This document shows positions 16,329 to 24,985 of a DNA stretch of 64,000 bases, piece by piece (positions within the stretch are counted from its first letter, which is position 1; each line of letters begins with the position of its first letter). Where the stretch lies: positions 1,054,001-1,118,000 of the forward strand of contig NZ_RKLT01000001.1 in NCBI RefSeq assembly GCF_019599505.1, given 5' to 3'. The notes beneath the pieces were generated by a model. The model had not been told where the DNA came from. It saw nothing but the letters and a program-made list of their open reading frames with translations, and did not search any database. This stretch comes from Haloarcula nitratireducens (GTDB lineage: Archaea; Halobacteriota; Halobacteria; Halobacteriales; Haloarculaceae). The translations under genes were made by a program, and so were the position numbers.

Positions 16329-17948
16329 CTACTGATCGACCGATCCGCCGGTCGTCGCCCCCGCGTCGCGCTTTCTCGCAAGCAAATCGGCGTACAGCCG
16401 CGAGCGGAGCGTGTCGCGGAGTTCGTTCGCTCTGTCGTCGTCCACGTCGTAGGCCGCCGCCGACCCGCCGAAGACGCTCGCCGTGCTCGCGGTGTCGGCG
16501 GTCACGGTTGCGAGGTGGCGTCGGCGCTGGAACGGCGAGCGACCGACGAAGACCGTCTGGATGCGATAGTACGGCGCGACGCGAGTGGTCCGTCGCCAGA
16601 ATCCCGCCCGCGTCGCCAGTACGTCGTCGTCCAGCGCGAACCCGCGATGTCGCCACCTGAGGTGTGCGGCCGGCGGAACGAGCGCGAGGAGACCGAGCAA
16701 CGCCCACCAGTAGCCGGTTTCGAGAACGAACCGGTCGACGGCGTACCCGGCGACGGTCAGGACGCCGACGGCGACGGCGAACCGGATCGCGTACCGCCGC
16801 CGGGCGCGCGTCGGCGGGCGCTCGAACGACAGGTCGCCGAACGGTTCGACGTCGCGGGCGAGTTCGTACACCGTCTCCCGCGGGGCCATCGGCACGGCGA
16901 CGCCCTGCGAGGACTGGTCGTTTCCGCCGCTGTACCCCGCCGTCTCGACGACGAGCGTCGCGTAGCCGAACCGTCGCATCAGGACGTTCTCCCTGATCGT
17001 GACGGTCTGGACCTTCGAGAGCGGAATCGTCCCGCTGTAGCGCCGGAGCAGCCCCCGCTGATAGCGCAGGTCGTCGCCCTCCCGGAACAGGCGGAAGTCG
17101 TGGTACTCCACGACGGTCAGGACGACGCTGACGACGAGCGCGGTCAGCAGGAACTCCGCGAGCGTGAGGGCGGCGAGCGCGACCAGCCGCGGCGGGCCGA
17201 ACGTCTCCAGTATCGACAGCGACGGCGCGGCGTCGCTCCCGAGGACGGCGAGGTTGAACCGGAACACCGCGGCCACGAGGTCGCCGCCCAGCGGGAGCCC
17301 GGCGAGCGTGAGCGCCGGCGCGGCCGGCCGCACGGAGACGACGGCGTAGGTCAACAGGTCTCGCGGCGTGAACGCGAACAGCTCCTCCGTCGGTTCGTCG
17401 GCCCGAGCCGCGGTCCGCTCGGCGTCGCTGCCCGTCGGCGTCCCCGATTCGTCGGCGGCGGGCGCGGCCGCACCCCCCGGCTCGGCCGCCGAATCGTCGC
17501 GCTCCTCGTCGCGCCGGTCGCGGCGTTGGACGAGGCGACGGAGCCGGTCGGCCTCCCCCTCGTCGACGGCGTCGAGCGTCGCCTCGGTCGTACTGCCGCC
17601 GGCCGTCTCGAAGGCCACGACCGAGAGACCGAGCAGTCGGTTCACCACGCCCTGTTTGACGTCGACGTTCTGTATCCGCCCGAGCGGGATCTCGCGGGAC
17701 TGCCGGGCGAAGACGCCGGACTCGACGGCGAGCGTATCGCCCTCGATCTCGTACCGGAATCGGTAGTACCGCGCCAGCGCGAACGCGGCGGCGACCACCG
17801 CGCCCGCCGGCGCGAGCAGGGGGATCGTCCACGCCGGGAAGTCCGCCGCGCCGGCGAGTGCGGTGCCGACGAAGAACGCGAAGAAGGCACCCTGTATCGC
17901 CGCGACGACGGTCCGCCGGACGGCGCTCAGCGGGTGGAGCCGCCTCAT
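16329..17948 (-). CDS. Membrane protein with three bPH2 domains (YdbT-like)
   Basis: 539 residues. Three bacterial PH (bPH2/DUF304) modules each begin after a helix pair: RYYRFRYEIEGDTLAVESG...IPLGRIQNVDV (about 45-110), EYHDFRLFREGDDLRYQRG...IPLSKVQTV (about 260-330) and FALDDDVLATRAGFWRRTT...RIQTVFV (about 425-480). A low-complexity linker rich in Ala/Asp/Arg (130-180) follows the first. The architecture matches YdbT-type proteins, of unknown cellular role. The ATG at 17948 overlaps the stop codon of the smaller PH protein (ATGA), so the two are translationally coupled. Confidence 0.9.
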   Translation of the reverse strand: MRRLHPLSAVRRTVVAAIQGAFFAFFVGTALAGAADFPAWTIPLLAPAGAVVAAAFALARYYRFRYEIEGDTLAVESGVFARQSREIPLGRIQNVDVKQGVVNRLLGLSVVAFETAGGSTTEATLDAVDEGEADRLRRLVQRRDRRDEERDDSAAEPGGAAAPAADESGTPTGSDAERTAARADEPTEELFAFTPRDLLTYAVVSVRPAAPALTLAGLPLGGDLVAAVFRFNLAVLGSDAAPSLSILETFGPPRLVALAALTLAEFLLTALVVSVVLTVVEYHDFRLFREGDDLRYQRGLLRRYSGTIPLSKVQTVTIRENVLMRRFGYATLVVETAGYSGGNDQSSQGVAVPMAPRETVYELARDVEPFGDLSFERPPTRARRRYAIRFAVAVGVLTVAGYAVDRFVLETGYWWALLGLLALVPPAAHLRWRHRGFALDDDVLATRAGFWRRTTRVAPYYRIQTVFVGRSPFQRRRHLATVTADTASTASVFGGSAAAYDVDDDRANELRDTLRSRLYADLLARKRDAGATTGGSVDQ

Positions 17949-18406
17949 ACGGCGTCGGTCGCCTCGCTCTCGATGGCGAGGTCCCGAAGCCGCTCGCGTA
18001 GTTCGGTCGCCCGCTCGGGTCGGAGGCCCGGGACCGTGATGTCGGCACCACGGGAGCCGGCGGTGTAGACGACGACGCTGGCGAGACCCGCGGTCCGCTC
18101 GATCGGCCCGCGGGTCGTATCGACGTGCTGGACCCTGACGTACGGGACGGACGTATCGGTGCGAGTCAGGACGCCGCGGACGAGAAACAGCGCGTCGTCC
18201 TGCAACTCGAAGCGCCATATCCGATGGGCGAGCACCGCGTGGACGGCCCCGAGCGAGACCAGGAGTCCCCAGAGAACGACGACTGCGGTGAGCGGAAGCG
18301 AGACGGCGAACCGGTTCACGAGGACGGCGATGCCCGCCAGTACGGAGACGCTGAGGGCGGTTCGTCCGGCCCACAGCAGCCTCACTCGCGGGTGCAACGA
18401 CTCCAT
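17945..18406 (-). CDS. bPH2 domain membrane protein (YdbS-like)
   Basis: 153 residues: two membrane helices (about 12-33 and 38-58) followed by one PH module with FELQDDALFLVRGVLTRTDTSVPYVRVQHVDT and the typical ending of YdbS-like proteins. YdbS and YdbT genes occur as pairs in many bacteria and archaea, as here, with a four-base stop/start overlap. A joint membrane complex is inferred; function is unknown. Start is the ATG at 18406 (MESLHPRVRLLW). Confidence 0.9.
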   Translation of the reverse strand: MESLHPRVRLLWAGRTALSVSVLAGIAVLVNRFAVSLPLTAVVVLWGLLVSLGAVHAVLAHRIWRFELQDDALFLVRGVLTRTDTSVPYVRVQHVDTTRGPIERTAGLASVVVYTAGSRGADITVPGLRPERATELRERLRDLAIESEATDAV

Positions 18407-18482
18407 ATACGTACCCCGTGGGCCGAGGTGCCGTTAACAGTTGCCGTAACGTTCGGCCCGGTGCCCGTCGGCGAGTCGCCCT

Positions 18483-19172
18483 TTAGTCGCTTTCGAGGGC
18501 GCTCGGCGACTGGGTCTCCTGTTCGGGGAAACCGACGAGGAGCGTGTCTTCGATGAGGGCTTCGGTCCCGCGGCGGAGGCACTCCGAGACCGCTTGGTGG
18601 GAGACGCCCAGCTCGTCGGCCAACTCCTCTAAGTTGATGGCCCGAGGGACCTCGAAGTACCCGCGCCTGACCGCCGTCACGAGCGCCTCGTACTGCTCCG
18701 TCGTCAGGCCGTAGCGGCCCGAGGGGTCGCCCTCCATCTCTCGGATCGCGTCGACGGTGAACTCCAGTTCGTGCTCGATACAGAACTCCCTCGTCTCAGA
18801 GAGGTGGTCCCGCGACGGGTAGAGCATCCGGAGGTGCCACTGTTCCTCCGTTCCGAAGGCGTTCAGGATGGTCGCCTGTCCGTTCGTCAACATCTGGAGG
18901 AGGAGCCCGACCTGCTCGATCCAGTGCATCCGATAGAGCAGCTCGTCGTCGAAGTCCGCCAACAGCTCTGCGTCGTCGATCGTCGGGTCGTCCGCGCAGG
19001 CGCTTTCGAACTCCTCTACGCCGGTGTTTCGGACCCACAGGAGCGGCATCACGACCTTCTCGCCGCTCTTGACGATGCGTTCGGCTTCGACTTCGAGCGT
19101 CGAGAGCGCCGCGAAAGTCTCGGCCAGTGCGACCTCCGTGGCCGGGACGGTGGCTCTGACTATCGTGGGCAC
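18483..19172 (-). CDS. Bacterio-opsin activator (Bat)-type HTH regulator
   Basis: 229 residues. A haloarchaeal sensor-like N-terminal domain (about 1-155; AERIVKSGEKVVMPLLWVRN) precedes an HTH_10 domain (about 165-215) with EALVTAVRRGYFEVPR and LEELADELGVSHQAVSECLRRG. The start is a GTG (VPTIVRATVP), which begins the family pattern of an initial beta strand. It is divergent from, and clearly similar in order to, the Bat-type gene at 19493, sharing a 320-bp intergenic region. The target genes are unknown. Confidence 0.9.
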   Translation of the reverse strand: MPTIVRATVPATEVALAETFAALSTLEVEAERIVKSGEKVVMPLLWVRNTGVEEFESACADDPTIDDAELLADFDDELLYRMHWIEQVGLLLQMLTNGQATILNAFGTEEQWHLRMLYPSRDHLSETREFCIEHELEFTVDAIREMEGDPSGRYGLTTEQYEALVTAVRRGYFEVPRAINLEELADELGVSHQAVSECLRRGTEALIEDTLLVGFPEQETQSPSALESD

Positions 19173-19492
19173 TACTTCTCACCTCGTCGTGTCGTCTCGT
19201 TCGACTCTGCTCTCGTTCGAACGGGGAGCGCCACGGTGCCACAGAATCCCCGTGGCGAACTCCGCGGGACGGCTACCCGCTGTTCGGCAAATCCGGTTCG
19301 GCTACCTTTCGTGCGTGAACGATCGGCTATATATTGCATGTTGATAGGATATGCCCTCGTTTTTCACGGCCTATAGAGTTCGATATTATCTATGCAGGAG
19401 CTCAGTAAGTATTTTGCTCTCACATGTAACAGTGACTTTGTCTCCCGACCCGGGGGGTATAAACGGCCGCCTCCGAGAGTTGCCCACACCAG
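19173..19492. promoter_or_regulatory. Shared promoter region of two divergent Bat-type regulators
   Basis: 320 bp without a gene I can support. Bases 19325-19440 are unusually AT-rich for this genome, with ctatatattgc (19327-19337), cctatagag and gatattatcta. The plus-strand gene has a good TATA box (tataaa, 19458-19463) 30 nt before its ATG. A minus-strand box could be the rev-complement of tatatatt, leaving a 5' leader of about 130 nt for the other gene. Confidence 0.55.
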
Positions 19493-20134
19493 ATGGTCGT
19501 TATCTCAGACATAACAGTCCCGTCGGAGGACTTCGCGCTCGGGAACTTACTCGACGAGTATCCGGACATCGACATCGAGATCGAGCGAATCGTCCCCCTC
19601 AAGGACGGGGTGATGCCGCTCGTCTGGGTCGCGAACGCGCCACTGGCGGAGGTAGAGGAGACGATCAGAGCGGATTCGCTGACGAGAGACGTCCGCGTCG
19701 TCACCGACGCCGACGAGCGCTCGCTGTTCGAGATCCGGTGGAGCTCGGAGATCAACGGCCTCGTGCAGTCGATGAGGGCGAACGACGTCCAGGTGCTGAC
19801 CGCCGACGGCGACGAGGACGAGTGGGAGTTCCGCCTGCAGTTCCTGTCCCGCTCGGACCTCACCTCGTTTCGAGAGCAGTGCGACGCGAACGACGTGGAC
19901 ATCCGTCTCCAACGCCTCTACAACCCGTCGATCGCCGACGAGGACGGGGAGCTGACCGGCGCGCAGACGGAGTGCGTCATGGCGGCGCTCGACATGGGCT
20001 ACTGGAGCGTCCCGCGGGAACACACGCTCGGCGAGGTGGCCGACCGCGTCGGCATCAGCACGAACGCGGCCTCCCAACGGTTGCGGCGCGGATTGGAGAA
20101 ACTCGTCGAGCGGGAGGTCACCCGCGGGACGTGA
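19493..20134 (+). CDS. Bat-type HTH regulator (divergent partner)
   Basis: 213 residues with the same plan as the gene at 18483: sensor-like N-terminus (VVISDITVPSEDFALGNLL; IDIEIERIVPLKDGVMPLVWV) and an HTH_10 domain (about 155-205) with CVMAALDMGYWSVPR and LGEVADRVGISTNAASQRLRRG. The two proteins align over their length, so they look like an old duplication. The TATA box tataaa at 19458 gives a near-leaderless mRNA. It converges on the Lhr-type helicase gene. Confidence 0.9.
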   Translation: MVVISDITVPSEDFALGNLLDEYPDIDIEIERIVPLKDGVMPLVWVANAPLAEVEETIRADSLTRDVRVVTDADERSLFEIRWSSEINGLVQSMRANDVQVLTADGDEDEWEFRLQFLSRSDLTSFREQCDANDVDIRLQRLYNPSIADEDGELTGAQTECVMAALDMGYWSVPREHTLGEVADRVGISTNAASQRLRRGLEKLVEREVTRGT

Positions 20135-20161
20135 GCCGTCGGACCGGCGCTGGGGCGCTTC

Positions 20162-22900
20162 TCAGTCGTCGATCGCCACGGCGCCGTCGCCGTCGATCTC
20201 GTCGAGGACCCGCTCGTGGAACGCTTCGAGGACGGCCGACTCGTCCTCCGCGAGCACCACGTCGCTCGCCAGCAGCGTCGCCAATCCGAACGCCCGCGGC
20301 GTCGGGGAGTCGACCCGTATCGTGGCCACGTCGACGGCCCCGCGCTCGATGTCGCGCAGGACGTCCTCGATGCCGGCGACGTTGAGCTTGTCCTCCAGAA
20401 TCTCCCGATAGGTCTCCTCGACGACGGCGAAGTCGCCGAGGTCCTCGGCGAACCCGAGCAGCATCTCGGAGGAGACCTGCTGCTGGCTGGCGGACTTCTC
20501 GTAACCCTTGTAGCGTTTGAGTATCATCAGCGAGCGCGTGGCGTTGATGCGGAAGTACCGCTGGAGGAGGTCCGTCCCGTCGAGGCTGGCCCGCAGGTTC
20601 GCTCGGGCCTCGCTCGGGTCGAGGTCCTCGATGACCCGCCGGATGTCCACCTTGCGGTTCAGCGGCATCGAGAGGGTGAAGCCGTTGTCGGCGACGGCCA
20701 CCTGCACGTTGGCGTTCGCCGCCTGCGCCATCTGGTAGGCCAGCAGTCGGGAGAAGCCGTCGTTGAACCGCCGGCCGTAGTTGGAGTGGACGTGGTAGTG
20801 ACGCTCGTACTCGTCGTGGTCGAGCACCGTCTCGACGACGAGTCGGTCGTCCGTGGCGACGCTCTCGCTGCCGGCGTAGGCGACCTGCTGGCCGAACATC
20901 CGAGCGATTGCCCTGACGCTGTTCTCGTCTAAGGGCATCTCCCGCAGCCAGTTGCGGACTTCCGACATCCCGCCGCGTTCGAGCCTGTCGAGGAGGTCAC
21001 GCTGGAACGTGAGTATCTCCCGCCCGAGGTCGTAGGAGAGGGGCAGTCGCTCGGAGAACCACGAGGGGACCGTCGGTCGGGCGCTCGTCGGGTCGACGTA
21101 CACCTTCGAGCCGCGCCGGTAGCGGTACTCGTAGTTCGCGCCGCCGAGGACGAACACGTCGCCCTGCTCTAAGGTATCGAGGTACGACTCGTCCAGTTGG
21201 CCCACCCACTCGCCGCTCGACCGGGTCTTCACGTCGCAGGTGAACGAGTCCGGGATCGTGCCGATGTTCGTCATGTAGATGACCCGGGCGAGGCGGCCGC
21301 GCTTGCCCATGAGCGGTTCGCCCACGTCGTACTCGTCGTAGTGGTACTCGCCGTCCGGCGGGTCGTTCGCGTCGCGCCAGACCTTCGCGTAGACGTTCTT
21401 CTCCTCCATTCCCGGGTAGTCGGCGGTCATGTACCGCATGAGCTGTTCCCACTCGTCGTCGCCGTAGTCCCGGTAGGGGTACGCTCGCCCGAGGATACCG
21501 CGGATCTCGCGCTCGGGACGGACCCGATTGATGGCCATGCCGTAGACCTGCTGCGTCGCCACGTCCTGTGCGTTCTCGGGGATGAACACCCGGTCGACGA
21601 ACCCCTCCTCGGCCTTCTTGAGCATCACCGCGCACTCGACGAGTTCGTCCCGGTCGAGCGCGACGACGCGGCCCTCGACCGTCTGGCCGAGCTGGTGGCC
21701 CGCCCGCCCGATGCGCTGGAGCAGCGACGCGACGGATTTGGGCGAGCCGACCTGCACCACGAGGTCGATGTGGGGCATGTCGATGCCCAGTTCCAGGCTC
21801 GTCGAGGTGGTGACGACGTCGAGCGTCCCCGCCTTCAGCGCCTCCTCGATCTCGTGGCGCTTCTCCTTCGAGAGCGAGCCGTGGTGACACCCGGAGTTGC
21901 CCTCGTCGTAGGCATCGAACTTCTCGCGGAGGTTCTGGAGCACTCGCTCGGCCCCCGAGCGGGTGTTCGTGAATATCAGCGTGTTCGTGTGGCTCTGGAC
22001 GTGGTCGTGCAGCTGCCGGTAGAACCGGTCGGTCACGACGCCGCTCGGCGTGTCGATGAGGTCGTCGGTCGGACAGGAGAGCTCCACGTCGAAGTCACGG
22101 GAGAAGCGCGTGTCGACGATCTCGTAGGGGCGAGAGTCGCCGCCGGGCTCCTCGCGGCCGACGAGGAACTCGGCGACGGTGGAGAGCGGCTCGACGGTGG
22201 CCGAGCAGCCGATCCGCGTCGGCGACCCCTCGGCCATCGCCTCCAGCCGTTCGAGCGACACCGAGAGGTGGGTCCCGCGCTTGTTCTCCGCGAGGCTGTG
22301 GATCTCGTCGACGACGACGTACTCCACCGTCTCCAGTTTCTCCCTGAACTTCGGGGAGTTGAGCAGGATGGCGAGGGTTTCGGGCGTCGTGTTGAGGATG
22401 TGCGGCGTCGTCTCCAACATCGCCTGGCGCTCGCTGTCGCTCGTGTCGCCGTGGCGGATGGCGTGGCGGATCTCCACGTCCTCGCCCCGCTCGTCGAGTT
22501 TCGCCGTGACGTCGGCGAGCGGGACCTCTAAGTTCCGATGGATGTCGTTGGCCAGCGACTTCAGCGGCGAGACGTACAGGCAGTAGACGGAGTTGTCGAG
22601 TTCGTCCTCGCGGGCCTTCCCGAACAGTTCGTTGATGATGCCGGTGAAGGAGGCGAGCGTTTTGCCGCTTCCCGTCGGCGCACAGATGAGCGCGTTCTCC
22701 CCCTCGTGGATGAGCGGCACGGCCTCCTTCTGCGGCGGCGTGAAGAAGCCGCCGTTGCCGGGCACGAACTCCCCGAACTGCTCGACCCACCACTCCTGGA
22801 CGACCGGGTCGAGCAGTTCCAGCACGTCCGCGTCGTCGATGGCGACGGACTCCGGATCGAACGCCGGGGCCGTCGTCGCGAGTCGCTCTCGTCCTCCCAT
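20162..22900 (-). CDS. lhr: Lhr-type ATP-dependent DNA/RNA helicase
   Basis: 912 residues, SF2. Walker A APTGSGKTLASF (about 57), DEIH box VVDEIHSLAENKRG (about 200), motif III GCSATVEP, and in the second RecA domain LIFTNTRSGAERVL, STSLELGIDMPHIDLVVQVGSPK and QRIGRAGHQLG (motif VI). The C-terminal part holds the winged-helix and Lhr-specific beta-barrel regions (RSSGEWVGQLDESYL). Archaeal Lhr helicases unwind DNA-RNA hybrids and act in replication-coupled repair. The length fits the Lhr core. It is convergent with the Bat-type gene and divergent from the winged-helix membrane protein. Confidence 0.93.
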   Translation of the reverse strand: MGGRERLATTAPAFDPESVAIDDADVLELLDPVVQEWWVEQFGEFVPGNGGFFTPPQKEAVPLIHEGENALICAPTGSGKTLASFTGIINELFGKAREDELDNSVYCLYVSPLKSLANDIHRNLEVPLADVTAKLDERGEDVEIRHAIRHGDTSDSERQAMLETTPHILNTTPETLAILLNSPKFREKLETVEYVVVDEIHSLAENKRGTHLSVSLERLEAMAEGSPTRIGCSATVEPLSTVAEFLVGREEPGGDSRPYEIVDTRFSRDFDVELSCPTDDLIDTPSGVVTDRFYRQLHDHVQSHTNTLIFTNTRSGAERVLQNLREKFDAYDEGNSGCHHGSLSKEKRHEIEEALKAGTLDVVTTSTSLELGIDMPHIDLVVQVGSPKSVASLLQRIGRAGHQLGQTVEGRVVALDRDELVECAVMLKKAEEGFVDRVFIPENAQDVATQQVYGMAINRVRPEREIRGILGRAYPYRDYGDDEWEQLMRYMTADYPGMEEKNVYAKVWRDANDPPDGEYHYDEYDVGEPLMGKRGRLARVIYMTNIGTIPDSFTCDVKTRSSGEWVGQLDESYLDTLEQGDVFVLGGANYEYRYRRGSKVYVDPTSARPTVPSWFSERLPLSYDLGREILTFQRDLLDRLERGGMSEVRNWLREMPLDENSVRAIARMFGQQVAYAGSESVATDDRLVVETVLDHDEYERHYHVHSNYGRRFNDGFSRLLAYQMAQAANANVQVAVADNGFTLSMPLNRKVDIRRVIEDLDPSEARANLRASLDGTDLLQRYFRINATRSLMILKRYKGYEKSASQQQVSSEMLLGFAEDLGDFAVVEETYREILEDKLNVAGIEDVLRDIERGAVDVATIRVDSPTPRAFGLATLLASDVVLAEDESAVLEAFHERVLDEIDGDGAVAIDD

Positions 22901-23072
22901 CGTGGCCTCTCGTCTGGAGGAGGGGCCGCGCGGTCAAGTGGGTTCCGGCACCGTCGGCCCGTGGGTCGGTTCACCCCGCTCGTATAGCGTCGGGTTACCG
23001 CGCCGGGTCGACACTCAAATCTCGGTCGGAGTCTCCCGGAGATTCATTACGCTGGGGCTCACTGAGTCGGTT

Positions 23073-23873
23073 ATGTCCTTGCTGCCCTCGCGTGGTCCCG
23101 ACGCGAGTGCGTCGCAGGACGGGGAACTCCAACTCGTCGGTGTCGACGAAGACGTCTCCGCTGTCCTCGACGCGCTCTCCTCCGAGACGGCCCGGGAAAT
23201 CCTCAACGCGGTCTACGAGGAACCGGGAACGCCCTCCGAACTGGCCGATCGCCTCGGGATGTCTATCCAGAAGGTGTCCTACCACCTCGAAAAGCTCGAA
23301 GACGAGGAGCTCATCGCCGTCGCCGGTACCCAGTACTCGGAGAAGGGTCAGGAGATGAAGGTCTTCGAACCGCCGGAGGACCCACTGGTGCTGTTCGTCG
23401 GCACGCAGGACCGCAAGCGTTCCTTACGGTCGCTTCTCACGCGTCTGGTCCCCGTCGTGGGCCTGCTCACCGCCGCCAGCGTCCTCGTCCAGATCCTGCT
23501 CGGCAACGTCCCGATCCCCTTCGGGATGTCCGCCTCGGGCGGGGCCGACGGCGGCGACGCCGGGTCGGCCGGCGGCGCGGCGAGTCAGGGGACGGCGACG
23601 CCGGCACCGGCGGCCGACACGCCGGCCCCGACCGAAAGCGGCGACGGCGGCGGGTTCAGCATCGCGGAGGCGACGCCGACGCCGAGCCGGGGGGCGGAAG
23701 CGACCGAACGGGCGACCGAGGCCCCGGAGGTGGTCGCACAGGGCACCGAAGCCGTCGCGACCGCCGCCGGGGGCGGGGCGGCCGAGATCGCGCCGGGACT
23801 GGCGTTCTTCCTGGGTGGCCTGCTGGTCGTCGCCGTCGTCACGGCGATGTGGGTCTACGGCAACTACCGATAG
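23073..23873 (+). CDS. Membrane-anchored winged-helix (ArsR-like) regulator
   Basis: 266 residues. A winged HTH sits near the N-terminus (VLDALSSETAREILNAVYEEP, then PSELADRLGMSIQKVSYHLEKLEDEELI, about 20-80). Two membrane helices follow (about 118-140 and 240-262) separated by a long Ala/Gly/Thr/Pro linker that would lie outside the cell and is a candidate for O-glycosylation. The layout suggests a one-component transducer that binds DNA from the membrane. ATG at 23073 is preferred since upstream codons overlap the Lhr promoter. A 16-bp palindrome lies 34 nt after the stop. Confidence 0.85.
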   Translation: MSLLPSRGPDASASQDGELQLVGVDEDVSAVLDALSSETAREILNAVYEEPGTPSELADRLGMSIQKVSYHLEKLEDEELIAVAGTQYSEKGQEMKVFEPPEDPLVLFVGTQDRKRSLRSLLTRLVPVVGLLTAASVLVQILLGNVPIPFGMSASGGADGGDAGSAGGAASQGTATPAPAADTPAPTESGDGGGFSIAEATPTPSRGAEATERATEAPEVVAQGTEAVATAAGGGAAEIAPGLAFFLGGLLVVAVVTAMWVYGNYR

Positions 23874-23907
23874 TCGAACCGCGCGCAGTGCGGCGGTTTT
23901 CGGTCGT

Positions 23908-23923
23908 TCAAAACGCGTTTTGA
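23908..23923. promoter_or_regulatory. Perfect 16-bp palindrome, operator-like
   Basis: TCAAAACGCGTTTTGA is its own reverse complement with no loop, so DNA binding by a dimer is more likely than a hairpin. It lies 13 bp before the TATA-like box at 23937 and 34 nt after the winged-helix gene. Confidence 0.7.
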
Positions 23924-23936
23924 GTCTCAGATGCAC

Positions 23937-23946
23937 TTTTTATATC
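23937..23946 (+). promoter_or_regulatory. TATA-like box of an unassigned transcript
   Basis: tttttatatc would place a start near 23965-23970. The nearest certain gene begins at 24198, so the RNA would have a leader of over 200 nt or be a separate small RNA. Confidence 0.4.
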
Positions 23947-24095
23947 CCCCGTGGAAGCGTAGAATGCGCCGTCACGGGACGCATCGGTCTGCCGCTGGCC
24001 GCCCCGCCGGGTGGCATCTCCGCTGTCGGACCCTACCAGTCCCCGTCGGCGGCCATCGGCCTGCCCGCTTCGTCGCTGACGCGGCCCTGAGCGGT

Positions 24096-24126
24096 CCCCT
24101 CCCCCTCCCCCTCCCCTTCCCCGCCC
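24096..24126. other. C-tract; G-quadruplex-forming sequence on the minus strand
   Basis: Six consecutive C runs (4, 5, 5, 4, 4 and 3 bases) separated by one or two bases give six G runs on the other strand, more than the four needed for a quadruplex. It lies about 70 nt before the RNase Z-like gene. Confidence 0.7.
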
Positions 24127-24197
24127 TCCATCGCGGTCCGCCCGGTCCCCGCTGACGCGACATCACTTCCTTTGCGCTCCGACCCGACGGGTCGGGT

Positions 24198-24959
24198 ATG
24201 CGACTCACGTTCCTCGGGACCGGCAGCGCCATGCCGACCGGCACGCGCGCCCAGTCCGGGTATCTCCTCGAATCGGGGTCCGACGCGCTCCTGATCGACT
24301 GCGGCAGCGGCGTCCTCTCCGCGCTCGCCCGCACCGACCGGGGCTACGAAGGCGTCGATACCGTGCTGCTGACCCACCACCACCTCGACCACGTCTCCGA
24401 TCTCGACGTGCTGATGAAGGCTCGCTGGCTGGCCGGCGAGACTGACCTGACGATCGCCGGCCCGCCCGGGACCGAGTCGCTCGTCCGCGATCTCCTCTCG
24501 GTTCACGAGTACATGCAGAATCGACTGGACCTGACGCTGCGCGATATCGAGTCCGAGTCGTTCTCGCTATCGGGGTTCGACGGCGAGCGATTCGAGACGC
24601 GCCACTCGATGCGATGTTTTGCCTATCGGCTCGGAGCCGAGGACGGCGGGCCGACCATCGCGTTCAGCGGCGACTCGGAGGCGTTCACCGACCTCGTCGA
24701 GTTCGCCGACGGGGCGGCCGTCCTCGTCCACGACTGTTCGTTCCCCGACGACGTCGACGTCTCGAACCATCCGACGCCGTCGTCGCTGGGCGACGCGCTC
24801 GCGGCGGCCGACACCGACGTGGGGAGGGTCTATCTGACGCATCTCTATCCGCACACGGAGGGGCGACACGACGAGATGCTGGAATCGGTCGGCGACCGCT
24901 ACGAGGGCGACGTTCGCTTCGCGGAGGACGGCCTCTCCATCACCATCGACGAGTTCTGA
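24198..24959 (+). CDS. MBL-fold metal-dependent hydrolase (RNase Z-like)
   Basis: 253 residues. The metal motif LTHHHLDHVSDL (HxHxDH, about 56-67) follows the strand RLTFLGTGSAMPTGTRAQSG typical of RNase Z/ElaC-like proteins; later ligands are RHSMRCFAYRL (His near 136), AFSGDSEAF (Asp near 157) and LTHLYPH near the C-terminus. It is shorter than true tRNase Z and lacks the exosite arm, so it is better called RNase Z-like; a phosphodiesterase role is likely. It is convergent with the GAF histidine kinase gene. Confidence 0.9.
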   Translation: MRLTFLGTGSAMPTGTRAQSGYLLESGSDALLIDCGSGVLSALARTDRGYEGVDTVLLTHHHLDHVSDLDVLMKARWLAGETDLTIAGPPGTESLVRDLLSVHEYMQNRLDLTLRDIESESFSLSGFDGERFETRHSMRCFAYRLGAEDGGPTIAFSGDSEAFTDLVEFADGAAVLVHDCSFPDDVDVSNHPTPSSLGDALAAADTDVGRVYLTHLYPHTEGRHDEMLESVGDRYEGDVRFAEDGLSITIDEF

Positions 24960-24985
24960 ACGGCGAGCCGGCGGCCCGCCGCAGA

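Larger units (their letters stand above)
23874..24197. other. Intergenic region with palindrome, TATA-like box and C-tract
   Basis: 324 bp without a convincing gene. It holds a perfect 16-bp palindrome (23908-23923), a TATA-like tttttatatc (23937-23946) and a C-rich tract (24096-24126). A 63-codon reading frame from 23964 has the right spacing to the TATA box but codes for an Arg/His/Pro-rich peptide unlike haloarchaeal proteins, so a noncoding transcript is at least as likely. Confidence 0.5.

Noticed and set aside
19338..19376. Short ATG frames in the Bat intergenic region
   Set aside because: Their ATGs lie only about 10 nt from AT-rich boxes and they are 12 codons or overlap the regulator start.
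23964..24155. 63-codon frame after the TATA-like box
   Set aside because: Basic, Pro/His-rich sequence and C-tract codons (PLPLPLPFP) do not look like haloarchaeal protein; a noncoding RNA is at least as likely.
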